Below the pieces are notes generated by a model. The model was given only the letters and a program-made list of their open reading frames with translations, was not told where the DNA came from and did no database searches. A DNA stretch of 64,000 nucleotides from Branchinecta lynchi. Its lineage: Eukaryota > Arthropoda > Branchiopoda > Anostraca > Branchinectidae. Made by a program: the position numbers and the translations under genes. Each line of letters starts with the position of its first letter. Position 1 is the first letter of the stretch. Shown here one piece after another: positions 1-12,400 of this stretch. The stretch is taken from NCBI GenBank assembly GCA_023053575.1, contig JAKZAP010000014.1, forward strand, positions 5,766,001-5,830,000, in the 5' to 3' direction.

Positions 1-3000
1 CAACAACTGTGAAAGAAATATTGAAAATAGTCTGTTACAGAGAAGAGAACTGTTAGGTTTCAGTTCTGCTTTAAAGCTCTTGTGCCAAGAAAAACAGAAT
101 ATTTGATAATCACATACAGGCGTACGGACAAGTTTTATGTTTCACCATTTCTCAAACCAACTCATTATACTGTTATTCAGAAAGCTGTTACGTTCTGTTC
201 CACAGAAGGCTGTTACGTTCACATAATTCTTATATGAAAAATCTAAAACCCTGCGAAATTTTTAAATAAAAAAAAAATCATTGAGATTGTACTAAAATAG
301 AAAGTAGAAAAGCAACAGAAGTCGCGATGTGGTTTGTGACTCTCGATAATAACCAGACCGAAATAGTAATCTCACAACATCGGAAGAAAAACATTTTCTA
401 TTGCTTTCTATCCTATAAGGGGAACTCATTAATAGATATAATTTTTTTTACACCGTGGGAAAGCAGAGTGGTCCGCGGAGTTTTTTTAAACTTACGACCT
501 GACAAGAACGGCAGGGTGTTTTCAGAGAACCATAACTATTTGCAACGAGTGGAATAGTTTGCCTCGCTGCTATCTTCCCACAATAATCATCTAGCCAATA
601 AATATCTGACATGGTGTCCTTTTATTATGCCGGAAACTATTCGATTTTAATTCCAGAGAGAAGCTGTGGTTGTAAATAGAAATGACGTGAGTTCGAAAAT
701 GTAACAGATAGACAAATTAAGAGGAATTCAGCTGGTTCTAACTCCACAAATAAGTGTAAGAAAAAGGAAAGAAGTTGAGACGAGGGATTCTATTGAGGCT
801 GGGTTCTAGTGGATCGTACACACTCTGACTTTTAAGCCCTCCCTTAGAAATATACTACGCGAGCTGAAAACTGACCAACTGGATCAACAAGCAATTTCTA
901 AAGAATTCCTTTGGCATTGTTGTTTACTGTCGTTCAAGTATCGAGGAGAGTAAAGTTGGAATTTACTAACGCCGGATTCTATTGTTTTGCAAAGCAACAA
1001 TCCAAAATGGCTGCCGCGGAAAACGAGGAAGGGCAGGATCCCTGTGCTGATGGTTTTCTTCAGACAGGAGCCCTGTTCTGAGACAGGAGCCCTGTTTTGA
1101 ATATATCAGGAGCCCTCTTCGATTAACAATGTCCCTGTTTCAGCAACGTTAGCCTCATTGACGAAAAGGCTCCGATTAGTAAAACTTGCTTACTCTTTTT
1201 AAACTAAACTCTATTTTTAACAAATCATCCAAGGCTTTGGCTGTTTTAATCTTTTTCCCTGACCTTTTAACTTCAAACAAAAACTTGACAAAATTCGGAA
1301 AACCTGTTCTACGCATCAATAGTATGATATTCGAACACTCGTGGGAGTATAATGCGCATGGAAGCTAGTGAAGTGTGGCAAGTGCAAAGATTAGAGAGGT
1401 TTCGTTAACGGGTCTAGAATGTAACATATGGGTCTCCGGGTTTAATATTTGACGAATGCAGTTACGGAAGTAGATTGGGGGGGGGGGGGGCAACGGAACG
1501 GGCAACAGTCGTTGATGGTCCTATGGGACAACTGGCGTCGTCATCTACTAGCCACTATGGCGCATTCCCGGTAGTCTTGAAGGGGTGCTCATTTGTGCCA
1601 ACTCCCATAGCCTTTGTTATGTATGAACTTATCGTTTGGATAAGGTATGGATCATGTGCGGAAGTAAGAGTTTTCGAATGGTATTGACAATCAGAGAGGT
1701 TTTGAGTTGTTTCTTCTTCTGTACGCAATCATACCAGCATATGGATAATGCGTGGAAATAGTACGGAAGTAACACTTCCTAGTAGAACGGGGTTGGATAG
1801 TCGTGACATCGATTCTTGGATCCTGCTTCTTTTTCTGTGCTTCAGAAAAGACGTACTAGATATACGTAAATGGTTATGCAAGAACTTCCTGCGGATTTAA
1901 CGTGCTGTTCACGCTCAGAGACGCCGGGAGTTGCAGCATATGAGTTCTTGAATTCTGCCTCTTTTTCCGTGCTTCACGAAAGACGACAGTACGTGGTCGG
2001 ACGGAGGTTGCAGGTCAAGGACCTGGTGTCAATCGAGAATGTTCTATCTCACAAACTCCGACCCAGGTATGTCCAAGCGAGAATCGAAAAAGTATGGAAA
2101 GACGAATTATATATCTAAACACGAAAACACTTTCTTGTGATCTTTAACGATCCTCAATTTAGTAACTGTGCTAAAATGATTCTCGGTTTCGTTTCTATCT
2201 ACTTAATAAAATAGCTTATTTTATTATTTGGACTTGAATCTGACGCCAATTTTAAGCCACAAATCGAAAACCTCCTCGAGAGTTATTTGTCAGATAGCAA
2301 CAGATCTATCCACAAAAGTCAGTCCTTGTGGGCCACGCAAACGCTCGCGGGACAACTTTTTTCGAGAAACGCCTCTTTATGACATTACGGGAAACGCCTC
2401 TTGTCTTTCAATTTTCTGTCTGGTCGTCCTCACGCATCAGTAGTCTCAACCCACTCAACTACTGAGAGAACAAAAACTAACCGTAAGAGATAATAGAGGG
2501 TTTTATTAAAAAAAAAAAAATCTAGAATCTTCATGTCCCAGAGGCAAACCAGTAATGGACTAATTACGCAGATGCGTAACGTTATTCAGTCCGAGAGAAC
2601 TTCAGCATTCTTCTCCGGAGCACGTCCAAAACTGAAATATACTACCCGCTGCGGTGTAACTCGTAAAGGAAAGGCGTGTGTCCTTCCTTCAGGCTCCTAG
2701 GGGTGATTTAGTAATAGTTATATGGGAGCAGTATACAGGCTTTTCCACCACTACAAATATCTCATAAAACTAAACTGAATCAGCTAGATGACGGCTAGAT
2801 GACAGCTAGATGACGGTCCACACCTGCTTTAAACTTATTTACGGTTTTTGTGTTCATAACGCTTTCTGTACGAAGATTACAACAGTTATGATTTTCCGAG
2901 CTCCATCTTCCAATGTCCCTCCAAAATTCTCGCCACAGAGTTTCCCACTGTGTCCTCTGACTTCTGAGACTGTTGCCGCTGAATTTGAGGCCAGTGTGTT

Positions 3001-3600
3001 AAAGGGAAAGTACGGTACCGGGTAATGAAATTACCGGGCATGAGGTGATTTAGACAGATAGAGGAAAAAAAAAAAAAAAAGTATGTCGGCTGTCAAATCT
3101 TGGGAGCCTGACCGCTGTGCTGTCTGAGCATGAGAGACACGCGAAATGCCCCAGAAAGTACAATTTCCGAGAAAGCATATCTTTCAAAAACATAGTTAAA
3201 ATCGAGGACCCCAAAAGACCTGAGGTATCAGCCCTCTTCAGAATTAAATTCCCGCTCCCCCTTCGAGAAAGCATATCTATTGAAAACATAGTTAAAATCG
3301 AGGCCACAAAAGGCCTAAGGTATCAGACCTCTTCGGAATTAAATCCCCCCCCCATACAGTATTTCAATCAATCAATCAATGAACTTTATTACTAAACAGC
3401 TTAAAGCTAGAAGAGGTCGTAACAAAAAAACGGTAGAAAATTTCATCTTTTCCTACTTTTTCGTGTTGTCCTAGTTAGTTTATTTTCTGTGGCATGAGCA
3501 TGGACGGACAGGCCTGTCGAAGCACGGAAAAGGGGTAATTTTTTATATTGTGTCCGAGTCTTTAATTTGTTGCTTTCTACACTATCATCACGATCTGATA
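1..3600. other. No gene recognised
   Basis: Apart from a degraded family-B MITE (1186-1465), homopolymer runs and an imperfectly repeated CTTCTTTTTCTGTGCTTCA block (about 1825 and 1965), I see nothing with coding character. Confidence 0.7.
1186..1465 (+). mobile_element. TTAA MITE family B, degraded copy
   Basis: GGCTTTGGCTGTTTTAATC, GGCAAGTGCAAAGATTAGAG and GGGTCTCCGGGTTTA blocks match family B. The ends are not preserved. Confidence 0.5.
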
Positions 3601-3617
3601 TCGTCTTCACTCCACAG

Positions 3618-3669
3618 GTTCGGAAAGAGGTCGAGCATGCTGCAGAAACTAAAGATTCCTTACAACACG
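3618..3669 (+). CDS. Isolated exon candidate of unknown gene
   Basis: TTCACTCCACAG precedes and GTGAGTAAATG follows a 52-base open segment that reads FGKRSSMLQKLKIPYNT in one frame. Both splice sites are strong, but no second exon was found on this strand and I do not recognise the peptide. Confidence 0.25.
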
Positions 3670-3789
3670 GTGAGTAAATGAAGTAATCTTTTCTTCCAAC
3701 CCCTCCCTATTGGGTGGTTTCGTAACACTTTCTTTATTGAACATCTAGCCAAAACAAAATAAGCATTCATATCACATCTAAATGGCAGT

Positions 3790-4097
3790 TAGTAATGGGC
3801 AATATTCAATGCCGATAACTAACTATACATCAGACCGAACGTCGATATTGAAAAGCATTTTGTCGATAAAAATAAGATGAAATTTCCTTTCATTTTCACA
3901 AACATATATTTTCAAATTACTGAAATCTAACATAAATGACTCGTGCATTTCCAAAGTTGGTAAGTTTTAACAAAAGATGATACAAAAAATGCTGCTTGGC
4001 GAAATGAAACTTATCTGATAGCGAAGCACGTTCCCGAAATGTTGATATTAAAAGTAAAAACCGGTATACTGGAAAGTCAAAATATCGCCCAACACTG
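3790..4097. mobile_element. hAT-type MITE 'GGGCGATATT'
   Basis: Inverted ends TAGTAATGGGCAATATT and (reverse) CAGTGTTGGGCGATATT, flanked by ATGGCAGT / ATGGCAGC (7 of 8). The interior is AT-rich and non-coding. Confidence 0.7.
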
Positions 4098-4624
4098 ATG
4101 GCAGCCAGTATCGTACTCATTCATTCAACTTTTCTCCACTCTTGGCGGCTCTGTTCACTGGATCGCCTCGAGCGGCGATAAGGGAACCGATCATGACTCC
4201 CAGCCCCTCCCCCCCAAAAAAAAAAGAAGGCTAGGCGGCTCATTGAAGTGTGGCTATCTTGGCACTGAGGCGTGTTTCAATCTCATACCATAGTGGCTGA
4301 TATCTATCCATAAGTACTGTAAGTATCCATAAGTGTCTTCATCCTTGGACATAGACTTAAAGCACAACTCTTACTAGAAATGATCATTTCCCTACGAAAA
4401 CGAATCAGAAAAAATGATTTTTGGAAATACCATTACTTTCCAACTACAACTAGCGATTTTCTTGTTAGCGCTTGTCGACTATATGCAGCCTTTCTGCTCT
4501 CCGACGCGGCGGCTGGGCGCAAAACATTTGAAAACTGACCGTGCCTTGGTTAAAAAGTGGGAAAACTAAGGATGTAAAAGAAGTAATAAACAGAAGCTTA
4601 TCTCATTCTTATGGGTGAAAGAAT

Positions 4625-4814
4625 TGTCATCGGACGTTGAAGATTCCGGCAAACTTTTCGTTGGGCGAAGGGAAAACTCGGCAAGGCTGAAAAAGCGCTA
4701 AAAATTCGTACTTACGAAACGAAACAGTGGAGAAAGGTGGGGATTTTAGAAGCTTATAATTCCATATGGGAGCTAAGTATATTATAAAAGGCAGAATAAG
4801 CAAGAGGGGTCCTT
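4625..4814 (-). mobile_element. TTAA MITE family C, inverse copy
   Basis: The reverse strand reads AGGACCCCTCTTGCTTATTC and the AAGCTTCTAAAATCCCC block after a TTAA at 4815. The left end is approximate. Confidence 0.6.
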
Positions 4815-5693
4815 TAAGTGTGATCCAACCTTCTGCCAACAGCTACTGATGCTGCGGACAGACGATCAGGGTCGGGCGACCGAAGTTTTTGGCACCATCA
4901 TCAGTTCCATGTAGAAAAGCTGAGATTTTGCAAACTTCATGAACGAATCAATGGTTGTTTTCACCATTTCAAACACAAAAGTTTGGCAAATGGAGCATAA
5001 AGTCGAAAGAGAAAAGATAAAGGAACAACGACCTAAGAACAAATAGGATCCAACGGACTGAGAAAGTGTAGAAAATCCAGCCGGAAACTCTGGTCGCGTA
5101 TCCGCACCGTAAGCTTAATGGCGGGATATACTGATCTGGACGAATGTGTTAGGATGGTAGAAACTTGGAGCAAACCCTTCTAAGTATTTGGTGTGGAAGA
5201 GGAACCTGCCAGCACAGCTGAAAAGCGTCTGTTCGCATTTCTACTAAACTTGAAGACCAGTTGGCTCAAAACTAACTGTTGACCGACATTTCTCCCAATA
5301 GTTTTAAATTAGGCTAACTAATATATTTTTGATAATTATATAATTAATCCCTTTTTTTTAGATGGACGACGACGCGGCATGGAGTTGATCACATTTATAA
5401 TTATATCTATTTTGTTATTTTCTGACGGCATAAAATACAACGACTGGTATGAAGCAAAGCAGTAGAACGAGCCAAATAAATAATCGGGCTCAAAGGACCC
5501 ATACTTATGATACTAATCCCCTCTAGTTCCCGAACCCTTCCATCCAACTTATTCCCGAGATCCTTCATTCCCTAGACATATCCCCCCCCCGCCCTACTGG
5601 TACTACACTGATTTTCACGCTCTTCGAAGCGTCTCAGAATCTTGATTACTTATTCTCAGGAAGCTCATTGGTCGGAAAGATGGTAGGAATGAA

Positions 5694-5863
5694 CACTGAA
5701 GAAATGTTTCTCCGAGTCAGGATTAAAGTTAACTACAGTATTTGCTACTGGGATTAATCTTATCTCTACTGGGATAAGATTAATCCAAATTAGAGATAAT
5801 CTTATCTAAGGAGAAACAAGATTAATCCCAGTAGCAGATACTGCAAGATTTGTTTGTACAGTG
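5694..5863. mobile_element. Tc1/mariner-type fold-back MITE, copy 3
   Basis: CACTGAAGAAATGTTTCTCC ... TTTGTACAGTG with an internal duplication of the GGGATTAATCTTATC arms. Confidence 0.7.
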
Positions 5864-7427
5864 TATGCAAATTTCCCGCGTTTGTCGTGCAAGCCAGTGG
5901 GCCTGAAGAGAGGCTAATAACAACTAAAGCCTTGTGTGGTTTGTCAAAAGCAGAACCGAGAATTCACTTGTCTTCCAATTCCGGAGCGGAAACGCGACTT
6001 TGTGCGACGTGTCCTTTAACAAACATTTAAAGTTCTTTCTCTTACCTTCGCGCAACAGCTATACTCAACTCCTATGTCTAGAGTATGGTTACTGGGTCAA
6101 ACCTGGTCGGCAAGATGAACAAAATAAGACGTATTTTGGGCATTTTTTGTTGAGAGGCTAAACACAGCCAAAGCCTTGCAAGATTTTCTAACCTGGGTTT
6201 TGAAGGAGCGGAACGGGAATCACTAGGTTACTTGTTGCCAAACCTCGCCAAAATTCAATCAAACGGTTTACTGTAACTACAGACAACGCTATACACATTA
6301 AATGACACGGTCGATCTCAAAGTGATATCGTAGAGAAAAAAAAATCATTAACGCAATTCATCCTAATTTCTCGTCAGAGCTCGCTTCGCTCACATTGGCA
6401 CCGCAAATTCAAAGGCACTTTCATTGCACACGACTCTACCAACGGCTATACTATACACAACAAAGAAATAGTCAGGACGGAGCTATAAGGAAGAAAACAC
6501 ACATTTGGGGAATAAATCTATTGTGACAATAGTTAAATATGAGCAATGCAAGTCTTGTCGATCCCAACAGCCAAAATAAATACATTGTGGTAACCGCCAG
6601 CAGTGAGACAAATCAACAAAATTCCCTTGCCTATCAAATTTGAAAACTGAAACCAGTAACCTAAACACCATATCCAACCAAATCGATCGTTTATACCCCC
6701 CCGCCCCCCACCGAATTACCTAGTTTTTCCATGTAAAGGACCCATTGTCCCTACAAAACCAATCTACTCTAATTCCGTAATCGGCTTTTGAATCCTCCTC
6801 GCTGTTCACTGCATGAAGCATAAAATCCTCATTTTTTTGTATACAAATAAGTCCAGTTCAATGTTTGCATATGACATTTTTTCGATTTTTTTTTTAACGA
6901 AAAACGACACTTTGAACACAGATACGAACATAAGTAGACAGTTGCAACTTTGCCTAGGACATCATACAGACAGATATTAATCATTTTATATGTAACACCA
7001 CATAATGACGAAGCAACTCAGCTCCAGTGACCTAGTTTACGGCAGTGAAACCGGGTAATACGACCTGATTTGACAAAGCTGTATTACATTCCCCATCAAA
7101 CCGGGGAGAGGGGGAGGGTGATACCCTTATGCATGGTGTAACGAGAGACTAGTGACGTGATGTGCGAAAATTGCAATGTTGGCATAGCTTTGAAAAATTG
7201 CACGTTATACAACACAGAATTCAATTAAGTTATAAAGCTTTGGCCAACAAAAATCGACATAGCATAAGGAAAGTTTTCGCTATTTATACTTACAGAATTA
7301 TACCAATTCTCGGAAGATGGGTATATTGATTTTTTTTTTTTTGCAGACGCTTTGCCGTCTGTTGTACAGGTCTAAACAAGGTGGAAATGCGAAAAAAAAA
7401 GAAAAAAGATTTCAAGTCAGGATGGCC

Positions 7428-7565
7428 CAGGCCCGTATCCAGGAATTTATTTCGGGGGGGGGGGGGGGGGGGGTGCCTGCTGGTTGGACAAAAAAGTACA
7501 AAAAACACACAGATCAGAGGGAAAAGCCTGTAAAAATCGTTCTTTTTGTGTGTTTGATACGGCCT
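7428..7565 (+). mobile_element. hAT-type MITE 'CAGGCCCGTATCC'
   Basis: 138 bases from CAGGCCCGTATCCAGG to GATACGGCCT, with a run of about 20 G. The flanks GGATGGCC / TGATGACC agree at 6 of 8 bases. Same family as 57893-58039. Confidence 0.75.
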
Positions 7566-7776
7566 TGATGACCACACATTTATACTAAGAAGAAATTTTG
7601 TGCGATATTCCTGGATGAACAGGAAAAAAACAACAACAAAAAACACGACAATACACACTTAACAGGCATGAAGAATGCAAGTATACACGCACCGAACATG
7701 AGTAATAACTTCAAGGGCCCAAGAATCGTCGGTCATCGCTCGTGATTGGTCGTGTCAATGCAATGATTTCTCTTAC

Positions 7777-7841
7777 CTTCGTAGATTTCTTTCCACTCGG
7801 TCAGACGGACAGTGCCGTCTTTATCCTTAGGCCGGTTAGGC
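7777..7841 (-). CDS. Isolated EF-hand-like exon candidate
   Basis: This 65-base segment is flanked on the minus strand by CTTGCCCTGTCCCAG (acceptor with a pyrimidine tract) and AAG|GTAAGAGA (donor). It reads PNRPKDKDGTVRLTEWKEIY in the open frame. DKDGTVRLTEW resembles an EF-hand calcium loop (D-x-D-G-x-V-x-x-x-E-W). No neighbouring exon was identified, so it may belong to a gene continuing to the left or be chance. Function unknown. Confidence 0.35.
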
Positions 7842-8635
7842 CTGGGACAGGGCAAGAGGAAATTGCTGAGAAACCAGGCTACGGTTGCTAGCCGTGTTGC
7901 TTTGTTCATTACCATCCAGGATCCAGGTGTGACCAACTACGTCGCACCGTCATTTACGTTACCGAAATATGCCTATTTGACCAGTGTGACAACCCAGAAT
8001 CATGTCTGCTAATGGCCAAAACCCATGGATGACCTAGGGTCCCCCAACAGTAAAAGACGGCACTGCAGACGGATACAGAGAGAGTTAGGTACGAGACCGA
8101 CAGCATTGCTTCTGTGACTGAGGGGCGCGGGATAAGCGCATAGGAGTCTGTAGAAACGACACCTAACTGCGGTTAAAGAAGGCAGCACTTCAGATGATCG
8201 AAAAGTCATGGGTCCTTGAAAACAGTAGTTAACACGAATACTACCTTGCTGCAAAGGCTTTAAGGCTATTCTTCAGAAACAGGCTGAAATCTCGAGGTTC
8301 TAGAGCAAATACTTGCAAGTAGACAAGCTGCAGATTAGAACGAACAACGACAAAACAAAACACAGCAATCTAAAAAAAAAAATGGCTAGCTTTTTAAAAC
8401 ATACCAGCCGAAAGAAATAACAACAACCAGATAACATCTAAACGTTTAGGGTGAACTCACACCAAGCATTATTCTAAGGTACACGACTGCAGTCGAGTTC
8501 GTTCGACAAGTCGTACAGCACATACACATTACAGATGAGAATTACAATCATTGCGCTTAATACCGTCACAAAACCATAAGCTGTGCGCAGTTGTGCAACA
8601 AGCTTAACGGCAGAAGTCTTCCGAGGATCCAAAAG

Positions 8636-9058
8636 ACGTTTTTCCGCGATTCCACAAAGTGTTTGTGACTCGAAAATAGTGTTTCCGCGGTCGTTTCTGT
8701 GGCCCGGAAGTGTGTTTGGGCGACCAACGAGATTTTTGTGGCGAACTGACAAAAACTGTCGAGGTGACTTTCAATTTTGTGGCTCGAGTTTGTCGGAAAT
8801 TCTAATTTAGCAGCAAATAAAAGTCTAATAAAGGTAGCTACTTTATCAAGCATATAGGCGTACAACTGAGAATCCTTCTTGCACAGAATGGCAAGGAGGT
8901 CCTGAAGGTCTATTTATTAAGACGTCGTAAATTACGGCCAAAAAACAGACAAAACGGCGCTTCTGTGAGTTTCAACTTGTTGCTCGACTGTGTGGCACAC
9001 AATCGTGAAAAACAGGCAAAAATGTATGGCTTCTAATGGGCCGCAAAAAAAGCCTTAA
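8636..9058. mobile_element. MITE family 'TTTTTCCGCGA', copy 1 (TANC 3' flank)
   Basis: About 420 bases that align along their length with 23330-23815. Both copies share many gTGTTTCCGC, TTTTGTGGC and GTGTGGCACACAATCG blocks. The terminal arms are roughly inverted (TTTTTCCGCGA at left, GCCGCAAAAAAAGCC at right). No coding capacity. It starts about 90 bases beyond the TANC stop. Confidence 0.6.
8913..8918 (-). promoter_or_regulatory. Candidate polyadenylation signal AATAAA of the TANC-like gene
   Basis: On the minus strand AATAAA lies 229 bases after the stop codon. It is inside a repeat (8636-9058) that has a second copy at 23330-23815, so the signal would be transposon-derived. No transcript evidence is available. 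Confidence 0.4.
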
Positions 9059-9146
9059 AGCAGGCCACCTCTTTCCTTCAACAGACATCAATACCAAAGT
9101 CAAAAAAAGACCCCCCCCCCCCCCCCACACACACAAACACACAAAT

Positions 9147-9411
9147 CTAGATCCTCGGGGCGGACGGGTCTGAACCACAACTTGACCCAATACCGCTGCT
9201 GATATCATGTTCGTTCAAACTATCCACAGAGGTTCCCAACGCCTTGAGGGTAGCAAGGGCTGCTCCGCTGGCATTCATCGTCTTCTTCGGTGATTGTTCT
9301 TCGGTGGCGAATAGCTCTTCGCGCGCGGAAATCAAAAGCTTCTTCACCTCCTTGACCTGAGGTGCGAGGCGGGCGGCTTCAGCGAGGTCACTAATGGCAT
9401 CGCCGATTTGT
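9147..9411 (-). CDS. tanc: TANC-like terminal exon: third TPR, short tail, stop
   Basis: Acceptor TTCTTTCAG|ACAAATC; 265 bases including the TAG stop at 9147-9149. It encodes [20 protein letters not shown] and [13 protein letters not shown], completing the TPR block. The remaining tail of about 55 residues is Ser/Gly/Lys-rich and ends PSAPRI. Vertebrate TANC proteins continue for several hundred residues here and end in a PDZ ligand; neither is seen. An unrecognised alternative last exon cannot be excluded. Confidence 0.88.
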
Positions 9412-12400
9412 CTGAAAGAAGAAGCGGGGGTCAGTAAGACGCAGACATAGGGCATGCGTATTTTTTTTTTTTTTTCAGAACAGGTGTACAAGGAATGCCT
9501 GCAGGTTCCAATATGTTTGCCTTGATTTCCTGAGGGAGCCAATGTGTCAACGAGAAATGCTTTGCAAAGCACAAGGCTAAATGTAAGGCTTTCTTACACG
9601 GGCTGTGCTTTGAGACCAAGTATGAGGAATTTCATTTCCGCAAAAGATTTTCCCTCACTGTTGAGCGCTTGTTGAACCATCCAAGGAAAGCAAAGAATAC
9701 GGGGAGTGAATCCCCGGGACAAACAAAAACGCGGGGACTCCTTAAGTGTTTCAAAGTTGCTGAGGTAACTCCAATGTAAAAAAAAAAAAATTACCCCTCT
9801 AGCCTTCACGATATGCGACCTATATCGAAGACTTCGAGATTGGCCAAGCTACTAGAAAGTTTTATGTATGATTCGCTTTTTTCTGAAGTACGTGATAATT
9901 TTGACGCCAGTAAGTGTGGTTTTAGGCAAGATATTAGCACCTCACATTACTTGATTGGCCTGGTTCATGACATATTAACTGCTCTTGAGGAAGATTATTC
10001 GTTTATTGACCTAATCCTCGCTGACCAAAAAAAACTTTCGATCTCCTAGATCACGTGGTTGCTATGGACGCCATTTCTGATATGGGTTCAAGTCAATTTT
10101 ATCAGTGTATAACTGACAGTTTTCTCTCAGACCGAAGCCAACCATTCAGGTTCCGTTTTCGTAGTCGAAACAATAACTTGCGGTACCCCCAAGGAACTAA
10201 GTTGGGTCCTCTCATTTTTCTTTGTTATTTATAATGTTGCTAAAGATTTCCTTCATAGGTACAAATTTGTAGATGATCTTTCCCTTCTCCTTATTTCTAA
10301 GCTTTCTTTCACACTTCCGAACAGTTCAAATCCGGCGCAAGACTCCATCACTTCCCTTAAAACTAAACTGTCGAGCAAGAAAATGTAAATTAATGATAGC
10401 AAGTCTTCGGTTGTGCGGTTTAGCAGACTCGGAAGAGACTGTTGAATATCCATCGTCATTCAGGCAGGGTAAATCCGTTAAATTGCTTAGGATAATAATC
10501 GATGACGCTCTGGAATGGAATTCTCATATTGACAATATTATCCGGAAAACCAACTTTTTAATTAAATCCCTCTCAAGCCTTAAATCTTTCGGATTGGATA
10601 CTAAATGTCTCCTCTGTCATTTCAAAACTTATATCCGTCCTCATTTAGAATATGCTTCACCGGTTTGGCATTCATCTCTTTCTGCAGAGCTCTCTGACCG
10701 CCTGGAAAATGTCCGAACGAGAGCAGTGTGAACCATTCTGGGTGATGGCCTCTTCATCATTTCAGATGAAGAGTCTCTCATTAAAATGGACGTTCCTAAA
10801 TTAATTGACCGCTTCCCCCCTCCATACCCGTCTTCCGTGCTTCGGTCCGAGAGGAACACTGGCAATCAGTTTTCCCTATATCCTGCTTGATTCTTCTGCC
10901 CAATTTTTACATAGTTTCATCCCATCATTTTTTTCTGGTCACATCTAGTTAATTTGTTTCATTTTCATTTTGTGTGTTTCGTAAATATTTTATCCCTCTT
11001 CTAGCTTTAAAGGACACCTGAACAATGAAACCATACTTAAACACACCATGGACAATGCATTTACAGACATGGCCAATGTTTTCAAAATAGGGATGTTCGT
11101 TTCTGGAGGTTTTTGCAGACTTCAAGACAAAAAGCGCAATTCATTCAAATCTTGTACAGCACTGGCCGGATCGTATTGGAATTTCTTCTAGATATACGTT
11201 TGGGCTTAACTGGTTAAAAAATATTCCAGAGGGGGTTGATTGGAGACATTTGTTCATTTCTAAAACTGTTCGGTACTGAAATAAGGACAGATGCAAAATG
11301 AAGCGAGAATCATAGCTTGGAAACACTATTCCGTATTTGGATCGGGTTTTCTGCAGGCAATGTTAACGGAAGTCATACAGATAGGGATGATACTTGGTAC
11401 TCTTCATTCAAGTGTCCTTTAAGCTATTTGGAAAATAAACTTGATTGATTGAAAAAAGCAAGCAACATTCACTAACAGCAGCGGAGAGAGGAAACTGAAC
11501 CAAATAGACAAAATATAGATGAAGAATTTATGTTCTAGTTCAGGTGACCTTTTTGAGATTACTTTTCTCGTTCCTTTTCCTTTCAGAGCAAAAGCGCATT
11601 GGCGAATTTTGCGCGACGAATTTTGGCGAATTTTGCGCGACCAATATCCTGTATTTTTCAGATGCGTACCGCATTCTGCGGAAAAAAGACAATACAGTTT
11701 TAAAGTTTAACTGAAAAGCCAACTTAATTTTGTATCATTTAACTGAATACACTGCATTTTCTGGGTTATGTTAAGGGATTTTTTATTTTCCAATATTAGC
11801 TCTAGAACGACGTTCAGAATATCTACGATTGTCCTCACAACAAAAATCTCTACTATGACGAATCTCAAAACATACACGGCGTTTCAGTGGCCAGTGACTA
11901 ACTTACGTAAGGTAACAAAGCTGTTTCGTAAATCTTTTTCGTCGAGCATACAACACAGATACAAGCTCATATAGCATACAAATCAGACAAGGAAATTCCA
12001 CTATTTCAAAATCGATTATTCGCGAATAGTGGAGCAACGAAGTAACGCATTTTCGCCGGGTTTTCAAGCTTCTTTAAGTGAATAAGTGATGGGTAACTAG
12101 ATTGTCCTGTCTAAGCCCTTTTCAGTTAAACTTTAAAGACATCCTACTTTATTTATTGCAAATTTGTAATGTATCTCCCCCGTTCATGTCGCAACCGTAA
12201 GTTAATTAACAAGTTCGGCGTGCAAGATGTTATTCGGTCACTGGAGAGACGTCGGCGTCTCTGCTAAAAAACACATTTAGTCATCCAGCTCATCATCTAC
12301 ATGATGTTTTTCATTAATTTTGTAGGCCTAATTAGACATTAGGTCCAAATTGTCGTCATAAATGCTGATTTTTATTTGTGTTGTCTTCCTTTTTGGGATC

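Larger units (their letters stand above)
4106..7427. other. No gene recognised; MITE fragments
   Basis: Contains the MITEs at 4625-4814 and 5694-5863; the remainder is unassigned AT-rich sequence. Confidence 0.65.

Noticed and set aside
7290..7658. 122-codon minus-strand ORF
   Set aside because: It runs through the poly-G MITE and Phe/Pro-rich low complexity; no domain.
9813..10731. Functional reverse transcriptase gene
   Set aside because: Motifs are spread over different frames with stops between them; it is a pseudogene.
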